Below are positions 1 to 8,277 of a DNA stretch of 64,000 nt, one piece after another; positions within the stretch are counted from its first letter, which is position 1; every line of letters starts with the position of its first letter. The DNA lies in assembly GCF_014650715.1 (NCBI RefSeq), contig NZ_BMVM01000023.1:34490-98489 (forward strand), written 5' to 3'. The notes below the pieces were generated by a model. The model worked only from the letters and a program-made list of their open reading frames with translations, did no database searches and was not told the origin of the DNA. The stretch is from Streptomyces bluensis. Lineage in GTDB: Bacteria; Actinomycetota; Actinomycetes; Streptomycetales; Streptomycetaceae. Made by a program: the position numbers and the translations under genes.

Positions 1-101
1 GACGACCCCGGAGCGGGCACCGGACCAGAAGCGACAGCGCAGTGTGCGGGAGTCCGGGGACAGGACCCAGGCACACGACGCTTCTTGGGGGGCAAAGACC
101 G

Positions 102-2639
102 ATGGACCCGATGAACCGGGGACCCGAAGAGCACCGCCATGACGACGGAGACCGGGCGCCGCGTCCGCGTCCGCCACGCGACTCACTGACGCCGGATTTC
201 GGCCAGCCTGCTCCGGTGGTGCTCGCCCGCACCGCCCAGCTCGTCTCGGGCGACTGCCTGCTCACCGTCAATCCCGTCGACGGCAGCGAGGTGGAGAACT
301 GCCCGCCACGGGAACACCCCGGACGGCCCGAGAAGCACCCGGAGGCCGAGCGGGCGGAGATCGACCGCGCCGGCCGGCCGCCCGTCCCTCCGGGCCCCTC
401 GTCGCCCCGGCTGCCGCTCCTGGAGCGCGACGCCGAGCGTGAACGGCTCGTACGGCTCCTCGCACGCGGCCGGTCGGTCCGCCTCACCGGGCCCTCGGGC
501 TCGGGCCGCAGCGCGCTCCTCGACCTCGTCGCCGAGGACTGTGCGGACCTCGCCCCGGACGGCGTCGTCCGCCTCTCCGGATACCGGCGCACGAGCGGCG
601 AGCTGCTCCACGACCTGTTCACCACCGTCTACAAGAGCCCGCTCCACCGGCCGGACCAGGACGAACTCCTGGATCTCGTCCGGGAGATCGGCGCGGTCGT
701 CGTCCTCGACGACCTGGAGTTCGGCGGCAGCGCGCTCGACGAACTGCTCGACGCGACCCCCGAGTGCGCCTTCCTGCTCGCCGTCACACCCGACGTCCCC
801 GCGCCGTCCGCCGACTCACTCCTCGAAGAGGTGTTCCTGGGCGGGCTCGACCGTGCCGGCGGGCTGGAGCTGCTGGAGCGCGCCGTCGGCCGCGTCCTCA
901 CCGAGGAGGAGTCGAACTGGGCGGGCGACCTCTGGTTCGAGTCCGAGGGCCTGCCACTGCGGTTCATGCAGGCCGGTGCGCTGCTGCGGCAGCGGGACCG
1001 GCTGCGCGGCGACGCGGACGCCTTCGACGAGTTCGGCGTCTTCCAGGAGGCACCGGCCGACGCGCCCTTCGACGTCGGGGACGGCCACGACGTACCGCTG
1101 CCGTCCATCGCCGAGGGCGCCGCGCCCGCCGCGCTCCTCGCGTCCCGGCTGAGCGAGTCGGCACGCGCCACGCTGCGGTTCGCGGTCGCGCTCGGCGGCG
1201 AGGTGCCGCACCAGGCCCATCTGCCCGCACTGGTGGGGGACACCCACGCGGACGCCGCCCTCGCCGAACTGGTGGGCTGCGCCCTGGTGACCCCGGTCGG
1301 CTCGCGCTACCGGCTCGCGGCCGGGGTGCAGACCCAGCTGGAGGCCGCCGGGTACGCGGCCGACGCCGGGGAGCGGGCCGTCACCGCCGCCCGGCACTAC
1401 GCCTGGTGGACCGGGCACCCCTCGGTCACGCCCGAGCGGGTCGCGGCCGAGGCCGACGCCGTGCTCGCCGCGCTGACCGCTGTCGTCCCCCTCGCCACGC
1501 TTCCCGCCGAGGACGAGGAGAGCGCCGCCGTACGGCTGGCCCGGCAGGCCGCGCCCGCGTTCGCCGCCGGGTTGCAGTGGGGCGCCTGGGAGCGGGCGCT
1601 GCGGTCCGGCGCCGAGGCGGCCCGGCTCACCGGTGAGGTCGGCGATCAGGCCTACTTCCACCATGAGTTGGGCGTCCTCGCGCTCTGCACCGGGCAGCTC
1701 GACCGGGCCCGCGCCGAGCTGGAGGCGTCCATCGGGCTGCGCGGCGCCCTCGCCGACAAGCGCGGCACGGTCGCGGGCCGGCGCGCCCTGGCGCTGGTCG
1801 CCGACCGCTCCGGGGCGACCCCGCCCGGAGGGCGCACGGCGGCGGGGGAGGAGGTGCCGGACGCCCGGCACGAGGAGTCGGCGGCGCCTCCTGGTGGTGT
1901 GCCCTCCGCCTTCGTCCCCGGGTACGGCGGCCCGCCCCGGACACCGGGCGACACCTCGACACTGGTCGCGACCCAGGCGGGAGCCGGTCCCGCCGGCCGG
2001 GGCGGCGTCAGGGGCCGCCTGGTCAGCGGTGCCCGGCGCAACGTGGTGGCCGCCGGCGCGGGCGCGCTGCTCGCGGCCGTGCTCGGCACGGTGGTGACCC
2101 TGGGGGCGACCTCCGGCAACAGCGACACCACCCCGTCCGAGAAGGTCGGCGTCAACCCGTCGGCCGGCACCGGCGCCGACGACGGCGAGCTGGGCGCGGA
2201 CCGCGCGAGGAAGGGCTCGGGCGACGACCCCGGCGCCGTGTCCGAGCCCACGGACCCGGGCCCGGACGGGACCCTCGGCACGGCGGACGACCCCACGCCC
2301 ACGCCGAGCGACTCGCCATCGGGCGATCCGAGTGAAACGGAGGGGCCGGACAAGCCGACGACGTCCCCGTCCAAGTCGCCCACGAAGTCGCCGTCCAAGC
2401 CGCCGTCGCCCACGCCCTCCGCGTCGGAGTCGAAGCCGCAGCCGCCCAGCGATTCCCCGACGTCACCGGACCCGACGCCCAGCCAGTCGGAGCCGTCGGA
2501 CCCCCCGCCGCAGACCAGCACCTCGGCCGGCGGCCCCGCGTCCAGCCCGCCGGCGGAGACCAGCAGCTCCGCGAGTGCCCCGGACAGCAGCGCCCCCGGC
2601 TCGCCGAGCGGAACGGCGGGCGACCCGTCGGTGATCTGA
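102..2639 (+). CDS. Membrane-anchored P-loop (STAND-like) protein with Pro/Ser/Thr-rich tail
   Basis: A protein of 845 residues of unknown role. A nucleotide-binding loop GPSGSGRS lies at residues 130-137, with Arg where the Walker A Lys is expected, and a Walker B-like stretch AVVVLDDLEF follows about 75 residues later. The middle is helical and TPR-like (around ELGVLALCTGQLDRARAELE). A single hydrophobic segment at about residues 648-671 is followed by a roughly 170-residue Pro/Ser/Thr/Asp tail, so the ATPase part is probably cytoplasmic and the tail outside. ATG at 102 was preferred over GTG at 42 because a G-rich stretch precedes it; the start is uncertain. Convergent with nucS. Streptomyces genomes usually call relatives ATP/GTP-binding protein; I infer a regulatory ATPase but cannot name a pathway. 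Confidence 0.8.
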   Translation: MDPMNRGPEEHRHDDGDRAPRPRPPRDSLTPDFGQPAPVVLARTAQLVSGDCLLTVNPVDGSEVENCPPREHPGRPEKHPEAERAEIDRAGRPPVPPGPSSPRLPLLERDAERERLVRLLARGRSVRLTGPSGSGRSALLDLVAEDCADLAPDGVVRLSGYRRTSGELLHDLFTTVYKSPLHRPDQDELLDLVREIGAVVVLDDLEFGGSALDELLDATPECAFLLAVTPDVPAPSADSLLEEVFLGGLDRAGGLELLERAVGRVLTEEESNWAGDLWFESEGLPLRFMQAGALLRQRDRLRGDADAFDEFGVFQEAPADAPFDVGDGHDVPLPSIAEGAAPAALLASRLSESARATLRFAVALGGEVPHQAHLPALVGDTHADAALAELVGCALVTPVGSRYRLAAGVQTQLEAAGYAADAGERAVTAARHYAWWTGHPSVTPERVAAEADAVLAALTAVVPLATLPAEDEESAAVRLARQAAPAFAAGLQWGAWERALRSGAEAARLTGEVGDQAYFHHELGVLALCTGQLDRARAELEASIGLRGALADKRGTVAGRRALALVADRSGATPPGGRTAAGEEVPDARHEESAAPPGGVPSAFVPGYGGPPRTPGDTSTLVATQAGAGPAGRGGVRGRLVSGARRNVVAAGAGALLAAVLGTVVTLGATSGNSDTTPSEKVGVNPSAGTGADDGELGADRARKGSGDDPGAVSEPTDPGPDGTLGTADDPTPTPSDSPSGDPSETEGPDKPTTSPSKSPTKSPSKPPSPTPSASESKPQPPSDSPTSPDPTPSQSEPSDPPPQTSTSAGGPASSPPAETSSSASAPDSSAPGSPSGTAGDPSVI

Positions 2640-2655
2640 CGCACGACTGAGGGCC

Positions 2656-2680
2656 GGGGCCGGACTGCGGACCCGGCCCC
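2656..2680. terminator. Hairpin between convergent genes
   Basis: GGGGCCGG at 2656-2663 pairs with CCGGCCCC at 2673-2680 around a 9-base loop, between the stops of two convergent genes. There is no T-run, as is common in Streptomyces. Either direction could use it. Confidence 0.45.
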
Positions 2681-2695
2681 CAGCCGCGTCGCCGC

Positions 2696-3376
2696 TCAGA
2701 ACAGCCGCAGCTTGTCGTCCTCGATGCCGCGGAGCGCGTCGTAGTCCAGGACCGTGCAGCCGATGCCGCGGTCCGTGGCGAGGACCCGGGCCTGGGGCTT
2801 GATCTCCTGGGCGGCGAAGATGCCGCGTACGGGAGCGAGGTGCGGGTCGCGGTTCAGCAGCTCCAGGTAGCGCGTGAGTTGCTCCACACCGTCGATCTCG
2901 CCGCGCCGCTTGATCTCCACGGCCACGGTCTGCCCGTCGGCGTCCCGGCACAGGATGTCGACGGGGCCGATGGCGGTCATGTACTCGCGGCGGATGAGCG
3001 TGTAGCCCTCGCCCAGGGTCTCGATACGGTCGGCGAGCAGCTCCTGGAGGTGCGCTTCCACGCCGTCCTTGATCAGGCCCGGGTCCACGCCCAGGTCGTG
3101 CGAGGAGTCGTGGAGGACCTCCTCCATGGTGATGATGAGCTTCTCGCCCCCCTTGTTGGTGACGGTCCAGACGCCCGCTGTGCCGTCACCGTCTCCCTCG
3201 CCCTCCTTCAGCGCGCAGGGCGGGGACATCCAGTTGAGAGGCTTGTAGGCCCGGTCGTCCGCGTGGATCGAGACGCTGCCGTCCGCCTTCACCAGGATCA
3301 GGCGGGGAGCTGAGGGGAGATGGGCCGTGAGCCGCCCGGCGTAGTCCACGGAGCAGCGGGCAATGACGAGACGCAT
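2696..3376 (-). CDS. nucS: Mismatch-specific endonuclease NucS (EndoMS)
   Basis: 226 residues, the normal length for actinobacterial NucS, which replaces MutS/MutL mismatch repair by cutting both strands at mismatched bases. The N-terminal DNA-binding domain starts MRLVIARCSVDYAGRL. The C-terminal nuclease core shows PVDILCRD followed by VAVEIKRR, giving the Asp-Glu-x-Lys metal site, and then QLTRYLELL. The protein ends KLRLF; a C-terminal LRLF tail is the known beta-clamp contact of this family, which couples it to replication. The ATG at 3376 matches the family N-terminus. It lies alone on the minus strand, convergent with the P-loop protein gene. No key residue appears missing. Confidence 0.95.
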   Translation of the reverse strand: MRLVIARCSVDYAGRLTAHLPSAPRLILVKADGSVSIHADDRAYKPLNWMSPPCALKEGEGDGDGTAGVWTVTNKGGEKLIITMEEVLHDSSHDLGVDPGLIKDGVEAHLQELLADRIETLGEGYTLIRREYMTAIGPVDILCRDADGQTVAVEIKRRGEIDGVEQLTRYLELLNRDPHLAPVRGIFAAQEIKPQARVLATDRGIGCTVLDYDALRGIEDDKLRLF

Positions 3377-3697
3377 GGTCGGAAACGCTACTCGACATCC
3401 GCCGCCGCACGCGATTCGCCCTCCTCAGAACCCCTTGAGGGCCCTGGGGCGGGTACGTGCCGTGCCCGCCCGGCGCGTGCCGTCGTTCGGCATGTGCCCG
3501 AGGCAACTCGTTTGCGGCAATGGCTGATTGTGGTCCTAGTGGGAGTTCCCCGTATCCCCATTCTCCTGGTGCGGTCACCGCCCGGTGCTTAACGTATAAA
3601 CGGGAGGTCGCGGCGCGTGTACGCAGCGTGTTCGATATCGCGAACTCCCTCCCTGTCCGTCAACCCCCGCCCGGGCGGGGGTCCGAGAGGAGAACCC
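3377..3697. other. Divergent intergenic region, nucS / SCO5389-family gene
   Basis: This 321-base gap holds the promoters of two divergent genes. The stretch around 3585-3600 (taacgtataaacggg) is unusually AT-rich for the window and is a candidate promoter zone. The only clear structure is the GC palindrome at 3663-3682, listed separately. No small gene is supported. Confidence 0.5.
3663..3682 (+). promoter_or_regulatory. Perfect GC palindrome in mRNA leader
   Basis: ACCCCCGCCC followed directly by its complement makes a perfect 20-bp palindrome. It ends only a few bases before the ribosome site gagaggag (3685-3692) of the gene starting at 3698. In RNA it would form a hairpin against the Shine-Dalgarno site; as DNA it could be an operator. 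Confidence 0.4.
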
Positions 3698-4090
3698 ATG
3701 TCGCTCGACGTCTCACCGGCCCTACTCGAACAGGCCGAGCGAGGCGAGGTCGACGAAGCCGCCTTCGTCGACTGCGTCCGGACCTCCCTGCCCTACGCAT
3801 GGGAGATGATCAGCTCCCTGGTGGCCCAGCTGAAGGTCGACGGCGGCCAGTTCGCCGACAACCAGACGCCCCCGCCGGACGAGCAGGCACGTGGCCAGCT
3901 GCTGCGTGCGCTCGCGAGCGACGCGATACGCGGCGCGCTGCAGCGGCACTTCGGTGTGCGGCTGGCCTTCCAGAACTGCCACCGGGTGGCCGTGTTTCCG
4001 CTCGACCCCGCAGTGGACGACACGCTGGCTCGCTTCACCTCTGTGCGCAACCAGCTGCTGAACCAGTCACCGGAGCTCCGGGACTGCTGA
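3698..4090 (+). CDS. SCO5389-family protein, function unknown
   Basis: A 130-residue soluble protein, MSLDVSPALLEQAERGEVDEAAFVDCVRTSLPYAWEMI at the start, with no signal peptide or membrane segment. It matches the small conserved Streptomyces family that takes its name from the S. coelicolor gene next to nucS, and the position here beside nucS agrees. The start is fixed by a strong ribosome site (GAGAGGAG, 6 bases upstream). No catalytic motif is visible; two Cys (C27 and one in FQNCHR) do not form a metal site. I would not assign a function; the family is widely kept next to nucS, which may only reflect chromosome conservation. Confidence 0.85.
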   Translation: MSLDVSPALLEQAERGEVDEAAFVDCVRTSLPYAWEMISSLVAQLKVDGGQFADNQTPPPDEQARGQLLRALASDAIRGALQRHFGVRLAFQNCHRVAVFPLDPAVDDTLARFTSVRNQLLNQSPELRDC

Positions 4091-4206
4091 GGCGGCCCGG
4101 CGCCGCGTCAGCGGCACCAGCCGCACTGCTTGCCGCTCCGTACGCGGGAGGTGCATTCGTACCGGGGCGGCAAGCTCCCCGCGGGACGCGGCTCTGGCGC
4201 GTCCGT

Positions 4207-5235
4207 TCAGCCGAGGTGGGGGAGCACCTCGGCGCCCAGCCGACGCACCGTCTCCTCGGTGGCCGCCAGGTCGCCCGAACCCTCCACGAGCAGGGCGAAG
4301 CGCGAGATGCCCGTCCGCTCCGACGTCGCCGCCAGCCGGTCCGCGCACAGGCGTGGGGTGCCCACCGGGTGCAGCCCGCAGAGCAGTTCGGTGTACGCCT
4401 GCGGGTCGCGCATCGAGCGGGCGCGGCCGTCCACCGTCACATGGGCGTCCAGACCGTGCTTCAGCCAGCCCGGCATCGCCTTCGTGACCGCCTCGACCGC
4501 GTCCGTCCGCCGGTCCGCGATCTGGCACACACCGGCCGACACATGGCCGGCAACGGCGATCTCCTCCGCCGAACGGCCCGCCGCACCCGCGTATTTGCGC
4601 CACAGTGCGACCATCTCCGCCTTCTCCTCGTCGCCCACGTGCATCCCGAGGAGCATCGGCAGACCGCGCTCGGCCGCGAGCCGGATGCTCGACGGTGAGG
4701 TGCAGGCGACGACGACCTCCGGGCCCGGGACACCGCTCAGCACCTCCGACGGTCTGGGGACGACCGGGACCTCACGGAAGGCGAATCGTTCCCCCGATGC
4801 CTCCACCGAGGGCTGGCGCAGCCACCGCACCAGGAGATCGAGTGATTCCGGGAACCCCTTCTCGTACGCCTCGATTCCGGTCCCGAAGACCTCCAGGTCC
4901 ACCCAGGGTCCTCCGCGTCCCACCCCCAGCGAGAAGCGGCCTCCGGACGTCACGTGCAGCAGCGCGGCCTGCTCGCCGAGGGCCACCGGGTGGACGGTGG
5001 GGAGCACGCTGACCGCCGTGCCGACGCGGATCCGGCGGGTGCGCCCGAGCAGTAACGCGGCGAAGGTGACCGCCGAGGGGCACGTCCCGTACGGCACGAA
5101 GTGGTGTTCCGCCAGCCAGACCGCGTCGAGGCCGGCCTCTTCGGTGACCTCGGCCGTCCGTACGGCGCGGTGGAGCGCCTCCCCCTGGCCCTGTCCCGGG
5201 AACTGGGCCGCTAGTACAAAAGTTCCAACGTGCAT
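4207..5235 (-). CDS. LLM-class flavin-dependent oxidoreductase (luciferase-like)
   Basis: A 342-residue TIM-barrel protein of the bacterial luciferase/F420-dependent family: MHVGTFVLAAQFPGQ at the start, AGLDAVWLAEHHFVPYG (residues about 33-49) and FAALLLGRTRRIRVGTAVSV, the usual strand-4 region, then GVGRGGPW. Members oxidise or hydroxylate small molecules with FMN or F420; the substrate cannot be read from sequence. The start at 5235 follows AGGAAA; a start 63 bases further upstream would add a tail that is not family-like. Codon 61 is TTA (positions 5055-5053), the rare leucine codon read by the bldA tRNA in Streptomyces, which suggests developmental control of translation. It stands alone, divergent from the zinc-ribbon gene. 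Confidence 0.88.
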   Translation of the reverse strand: MHVGTFVLAAQFPGQGQGEALHRAVRTAEVTEEAGLDAVWLAEHHFVPYGTCPSAVTFAALLLGRTRRIRVGTAVSVLPTVHPVALGEQAALLHVTSGGRFSLGVGRGGPWVDLEVFGTGIEAYEKGFPESLDLLVRWLRQPSVEASGERFAFREVPVVPRPSEVLSGVPGPEVVVACTSPSSIRLAAERGLPMLLGMHVGDEEKAEMVALWRKYAGAAGRSAEEIAVAGHVSAGVCQIADRRTDAVEAVTKAMPGWLKHGLDAHVTVDGRARSMRDPQAYTELLCGLHPVGTPRLCADRLAATSERTGISRFALLVEGSGDLAATEETVRRLGAEVLPHLG

Positions 5236-5456
5236 CGCGTTTCCTGCTTTCTCGGCACTCCGACCCGGAGCTCCCCCACCCGCATAACCGCCTGACACGT
5301 GCCGAAGACACGGCTTGTCGGCGAGATTTGCGGATTGTCTGCAGAATGCGTCGTACGGAGGGGGTCTGTGACGGTCCGTGGACTACGCGTACCCGTGGTC
5401 GGCGCGCGTAGGCTGGACGCGGCCCGTCCCCCCTGTATAGCTCCGTGAGGTGTTCT

Positions 5457-5789
5457 GTGTCCCCGCGTCGCAATCGACCCAAGGGTGCCGGCTCGTCCGG
5501 CCGGAGCGCCGACGAGGACCGGGCCGACCGTTACGGCGGCTGGCAGTCCAGCGAGAACTGGCAGGGCGAGGACTGGAGCGTGCGCCATGTGGCCGGGGCG
5601 AGCGCCGAGGGAAAGACGTACCGCTGCCCCGGCTGCGACCAGATGATCTCCTCCGGAGTCCCGCACGTGGTGGCCTGGCCGCAGCACGCCGGCGTCGAGG
5701 ACCGCCGCCACTGGCACAAGGCCTGCTGGAACGCGAAGGACCGCCGCACCTCAAGGGTGCAGCGGTCCCGTAACGCGCCACGTTTCTAG
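5457..5789 (+). CDS. Small zinc-ribbon/HNH-like protein
   Basis: 110 residues, beginning VSPRRNRPKGAGSSGRS with a GTG start preceded by GTGAGG. After a basic, disordered N-terminus comes YRCPGCDQMI, then HVVAWPQHAG and RRHWHKACW. The CxxC plus His and Cys spacing looks like a treble-clef zinc site of the HNH type but without an obvious complete nuclease triad. Relatives in Streptomyces are usually labelled ATP/GTP-binding protein, for which I see no P-loop. Role unknown; nucleic-acid binding is an inference from the zinc site and basic N-terminus. Confidence 0.75.
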   Translation: MSPRRNRPKGAGSSGRSADEDRADRYGGWQSSENWQGEDWSVRHVAGASAEGKTYRCPGCDQMISSGVPHVVAWPQHAGVEDRRHWHKACWNAKDRRTSRVQRSRNAPRF

Positions 5790-5824
5790 ATTTTCGCGTC
5801 TCCAGTTTCCGTCGCTCGCCGCGG

Positions 5825-6694
5825 TTACACGTCCCGCCGCTCCAGCAGCACGAACGCGCCCACGATCGCGGCCGCCGTCACACCGGCGAGGAGGCCCAGC
5901 TGGGCGTTGCCACCGCCTGCCTCGTTGTCCAGTCCGAAGATCTTGGCGAGGGAGTTGGGGGCGTTGTAGTCCAGCATCTTCTCGCCGATCTTGCGCATGC
6001 TGTCGGAGAACAGCAGGAACGCGGGCAGGATCGCGGGCACCAGCACGAGCCCTAGCATCGCGGTGATCGCACCCGCGGAGTGCCGCAGCATCGAGCCCAC
6101 CGCGAGCGAGAGGACGCCCAGCAGCGAGACGTACAGGGCGCCCTTGAGGACCGTGCCGCCCCACTCGTTGCCCGTGGTGTCGCTGTGCAGGCTCTGCGTG
6201 AACAGGCCGACCACCCCGATGGCGACGGCCGACACGACGAACGCCACCGCGAAGAAGATCAGCAGCTTGGCGGTGAGCACCCGGTGCCGCTGCGGCGAGG
6301 CGGTGAACGTCGTACGGATCATGCCCGTGCCGTACTCCGACGAGACCACCAGCACGCCCAGCGTGATGAGGCAGATCTGCCCCAGAACCAGACCGAAGAA
6401 GGCCGGGATGGTGAACGGGACGTCCGTGAAGGAGGCGTCGTCCGTCTGCGTCGCGACCAGGAAGCCGATGCCGACGACGAGAACCAGGAAGATGCCCAGC
6501 GTCCACATCGTCGAGCGCACCGACTTGATCTTCGTCCACTCGGAGGCGAGCGCGTGCCCGAGGTGGGTGCGCACGACGGGGATCGGCGAGGTGTACGAAA
6601 CTCCGGGCGCCCCCTGCCACTGCGGCGCGGGCTGCTGAGGCGCGGGAGGCTGGGGCACGGGAGGCTGGGGCACGGGAGGCTGGGGCGTGCTCAT
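5825..6694 (-). CDS. ABC-2 type exporter permease (pair 2)
   Basis: 289 residues. An N-terminal Pro/Gln-rich leader (PQPPVPQPPVPQPPAP) precedes VVRTHLGHALASEWTKIKSVRSTMWTL, the typical amphipathic start of ABC-2 permeases, and about six membrane segments follow (for example LGIFLVLVVGIGFLVAT, GLVLGQICLITLGVLVVSSEYGTG, KLLIFFAVAFVVSAVAIGVV). Its ATG overlaps the stop of the ATPase gene as ATGA (6691-6694), so the two are translationally coupled. With that ATPase it forms a drug- or lipid-type exporter of unknown substrate. It is paralogous to the permease at 8278-9048, sharing SEWTKIxSVxSTMWTLGI. Confidence 0.92.
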   Translation of the reverse strand: MSTPQPPVPQPPVPQPPAPQQPAPQWQGAPGVSYTSPIPVVRTHLGHALASEWTKIKSVRSTMWTLGIFLVLVVGIGFLVATQTDDASFTDVPFTIPAFFGLVLGQICLITLGVLVVSSEYGTGMIRTTFTASPQRHRVLTAKLLIFFAVAFVVSAVAIGVVGLFTQSLHSDTTGNEWGGTVLKGALYVSLLGVLSLAVGSMLRHSAGAITAMLGLVLVPAILPAFLLFSDSMRKIGEKMLDYNAPNSLAKIFGLDNEAGGGNAQLGLLAGVTAAAIVGAFVLLERRDV

Positions 6695-7935
6695 CGGGCG
6701 TCCTCGGGCTTGTTCGGGTCGACGGGTGCGGCTGCGGGAGCGGGTGCGGCGGGCTGTGCGGGCGGTGGCGGGCCCGCGGGGGCCTGGGTGGCGTACGGGT
6801 TCGGCTGCTGTCCCGTGGCCGGCGCACCGGGCGCGGGCGGGGCGGCGTACGGCCCCGCGGGCGGCTGGCCCGGGGGCATACCCGGCGGCATCGCGAACGG
6901 CTGGCCGCCCTGCTGGGGCGGCGGCGGGGCGTACCACCCCGGCTGGCCCTGCCCCGGCACCGGCGTGGGCGGCAGCGCACCGGGCGGCAGCGGCTGCATC
7001 AGGCCTGCCTTCTGGTCGATGGTCGACCGGTAGTCGACGGCGCCCTGCGTCATCCGCATGTACGCCTCCTCCAGCGACGCCTGGTGCGGCGACAGCTCCC
7101 ACAGCCGTACGTCCGCGCCGTGCGCGAGATCGCTGATCTGCGGCAGCGGCAGGCCGGTCACGCGCAGCCCACCGTCCGCCTCGGGGAGCACCTGGCCGCC
7201 CGCCTCGGTCAGGGCGGCCGTCAGCTTCTCCCGCTGCTGCGGCTCGGTGTCGGGCGTGCGGACCCGTGCGAAGCCGGCCGAGTTCTGCGCGATGAAGTCC
7301 CTGACGCTCATGTCCGAGAGCAGTTGCCCGCGCCCGATCACGATCAGGTGCTCGGCGGTCAGCGCCATCTCGCTCATGAGGTGGGACGAGACGAAGACGG
7401 TGCGTCCCTCCGCCGCGAGGGACTTCATCAGGTTCCGCACCCACAGGATGCCCTCGGGGTCGAGCCCGTTGACCGGCTCGTCGAAGAGCAGCACCTGGGG
7501 GTCACCGAGCAGCGCGGCGGCGATCCCGAGCCGCTGCCCCATGCCCAGCGAGAACCCCTTGGACCGCTTCTTGGCCACGTCCTGCAGACCGACGACGCCC
7601 AGCACCTCGTCCACGCGGCGCGCCGGAATGCCGGACAGCTGCGCGAGGCACAGCAGGTGACTGCGGGCACTGCGTCCGCCGTGCACGGCCTTGGCGTCCA
7701 GCAGGGCGCCCACCTGGCGGGCGGCGTTCGGCAGCTTCCGGTACGGGTAGCCGCCGATCGTCACCTGCCCCGCGGTGGGGTTGTCCAGGCCGAGGATCAT
7801 CCGCATGGTCGTCGACTTGCCCGAGCCGTTCGGCCCGAGGAAGCCGGTGACGGTACCCGGCCGCACCTGGAAGGAAAGATTGTGCACGGCGGTCTTGTCG
7901 CCGTAGCGCTTCGTCAGGCCGACTGCCTCGATCAT
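6691..7935 (-). CDS. ABC exporter ATPase with low-complexity C-terminal tail (pair 2)
   Basis: About 414 residues. The first 300 are a complete ATPase: GFLGPNGSGKSTTMRM (Walker A), KGFSLGMGQRLGIAAAL (signature region), VLLFDEPVNGLDPEGI (Walker B), and the switch His in FVSSHLMSE. After that the protein continues with about 90 residues of Pro/Gly/Gln/Ala, absent from the paralogue at 9051-10034 and probably disordered. I chose MIEAVGLTKRYG at 7935; an ATG four codons upstream (7947) is possible. Overlaps the downstream permease by 4 bases. The nearby paralogous pair suggests a tandem duplication of an exporter. Confidence 0.92.
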   Translation of the reverse strand: MIEAVGLTKRYGDKTAVHNLSFQVRPGTVTGFLGPNGSGKSTTMRMILGLDNPTAGQVTIGGYPYRKLPNAARQVGALLDAKAVHGGRSARSHLLCLAQLSGIPARRVDEVLGVVGLQDVAKKRSKGFSLGMGQRLGIAAALLGDPQVLLFDEPVNGLDPEGILWVRNLMKSLAAEGRTVFVSSHLMSEMALTAEHLIVIGRGQLLSDMSVRDFIAQNSAGFARVRTPDTEPQQREKLTAALTEAGGQVLPEADGGLRVTGLPLPQISDLAHGADVRLWELSPHQASLEEAYMRMTQGAVDYRSTIDQKAGLMQPLPPGALPPTPVPGQGQPGWYAPPPPQQGGQPFAMPPGMPPGQPPAGPYAAPPAPGAPATGQQPNPYATQAPAGPPPPAQPAAPAPAAAPVDPNKPEDAR

Positions 7936-8077
7936 GCTTCGCACCATCACAAGATTCAGGACGTCGGGGACACGTCCCCCGTAAGGGTTAGGAAGCATAT
8001 CGGTGCACTGACGGTTCCCTCCGGGGGTGAAGCGGTGAGCGTCTGCCGGGTCCCTCCGGGGGCGTGGCCGGTCGGTC

Positions 8078-8248
8078 GCGTCTGCCGGGTTCTGCCGGTG
8101 GCCTTGTGCGGGTCCGTCGTGGTCGGTCGCGCAGTTCCCCGCGCCCCTAAAAGCCTCGGGCGCACCCAGCGCTTTTAAGGGGCGCGGGGAACTGCGCGAC
8201 AAGCCACGACGGGCCCGCAGCCGCCCACAGACAGGACCCGGCAGACGC
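8078..8248. repeat. Long inverted repeat (Streptomyces intergenic hairpin)
   Basis: Two arms of about 77 bases (8078-8154 and 8171-8248) are near-perfect complements around a 16-base loop. The core, cgcgcagttccccgcgcccc, is an intergenic motif common in Streptomyces. A single-arm copy occurs at 25199-25276. The element separates the two ABC operons, so it may end transcription of the upstream pair. Confidence 0.85.
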
Positions 8249-8277
8249 GATCGCCCCCCACCCAGCCAGCGCAGCGC

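Noticed and set aside
5825..7444. A 539-residue permease extending into the ATPase gene
   Set aside because: The first 250 residues are the ATPase in another frame; the ATGA overlap at 6691-6694 fixes the true start.
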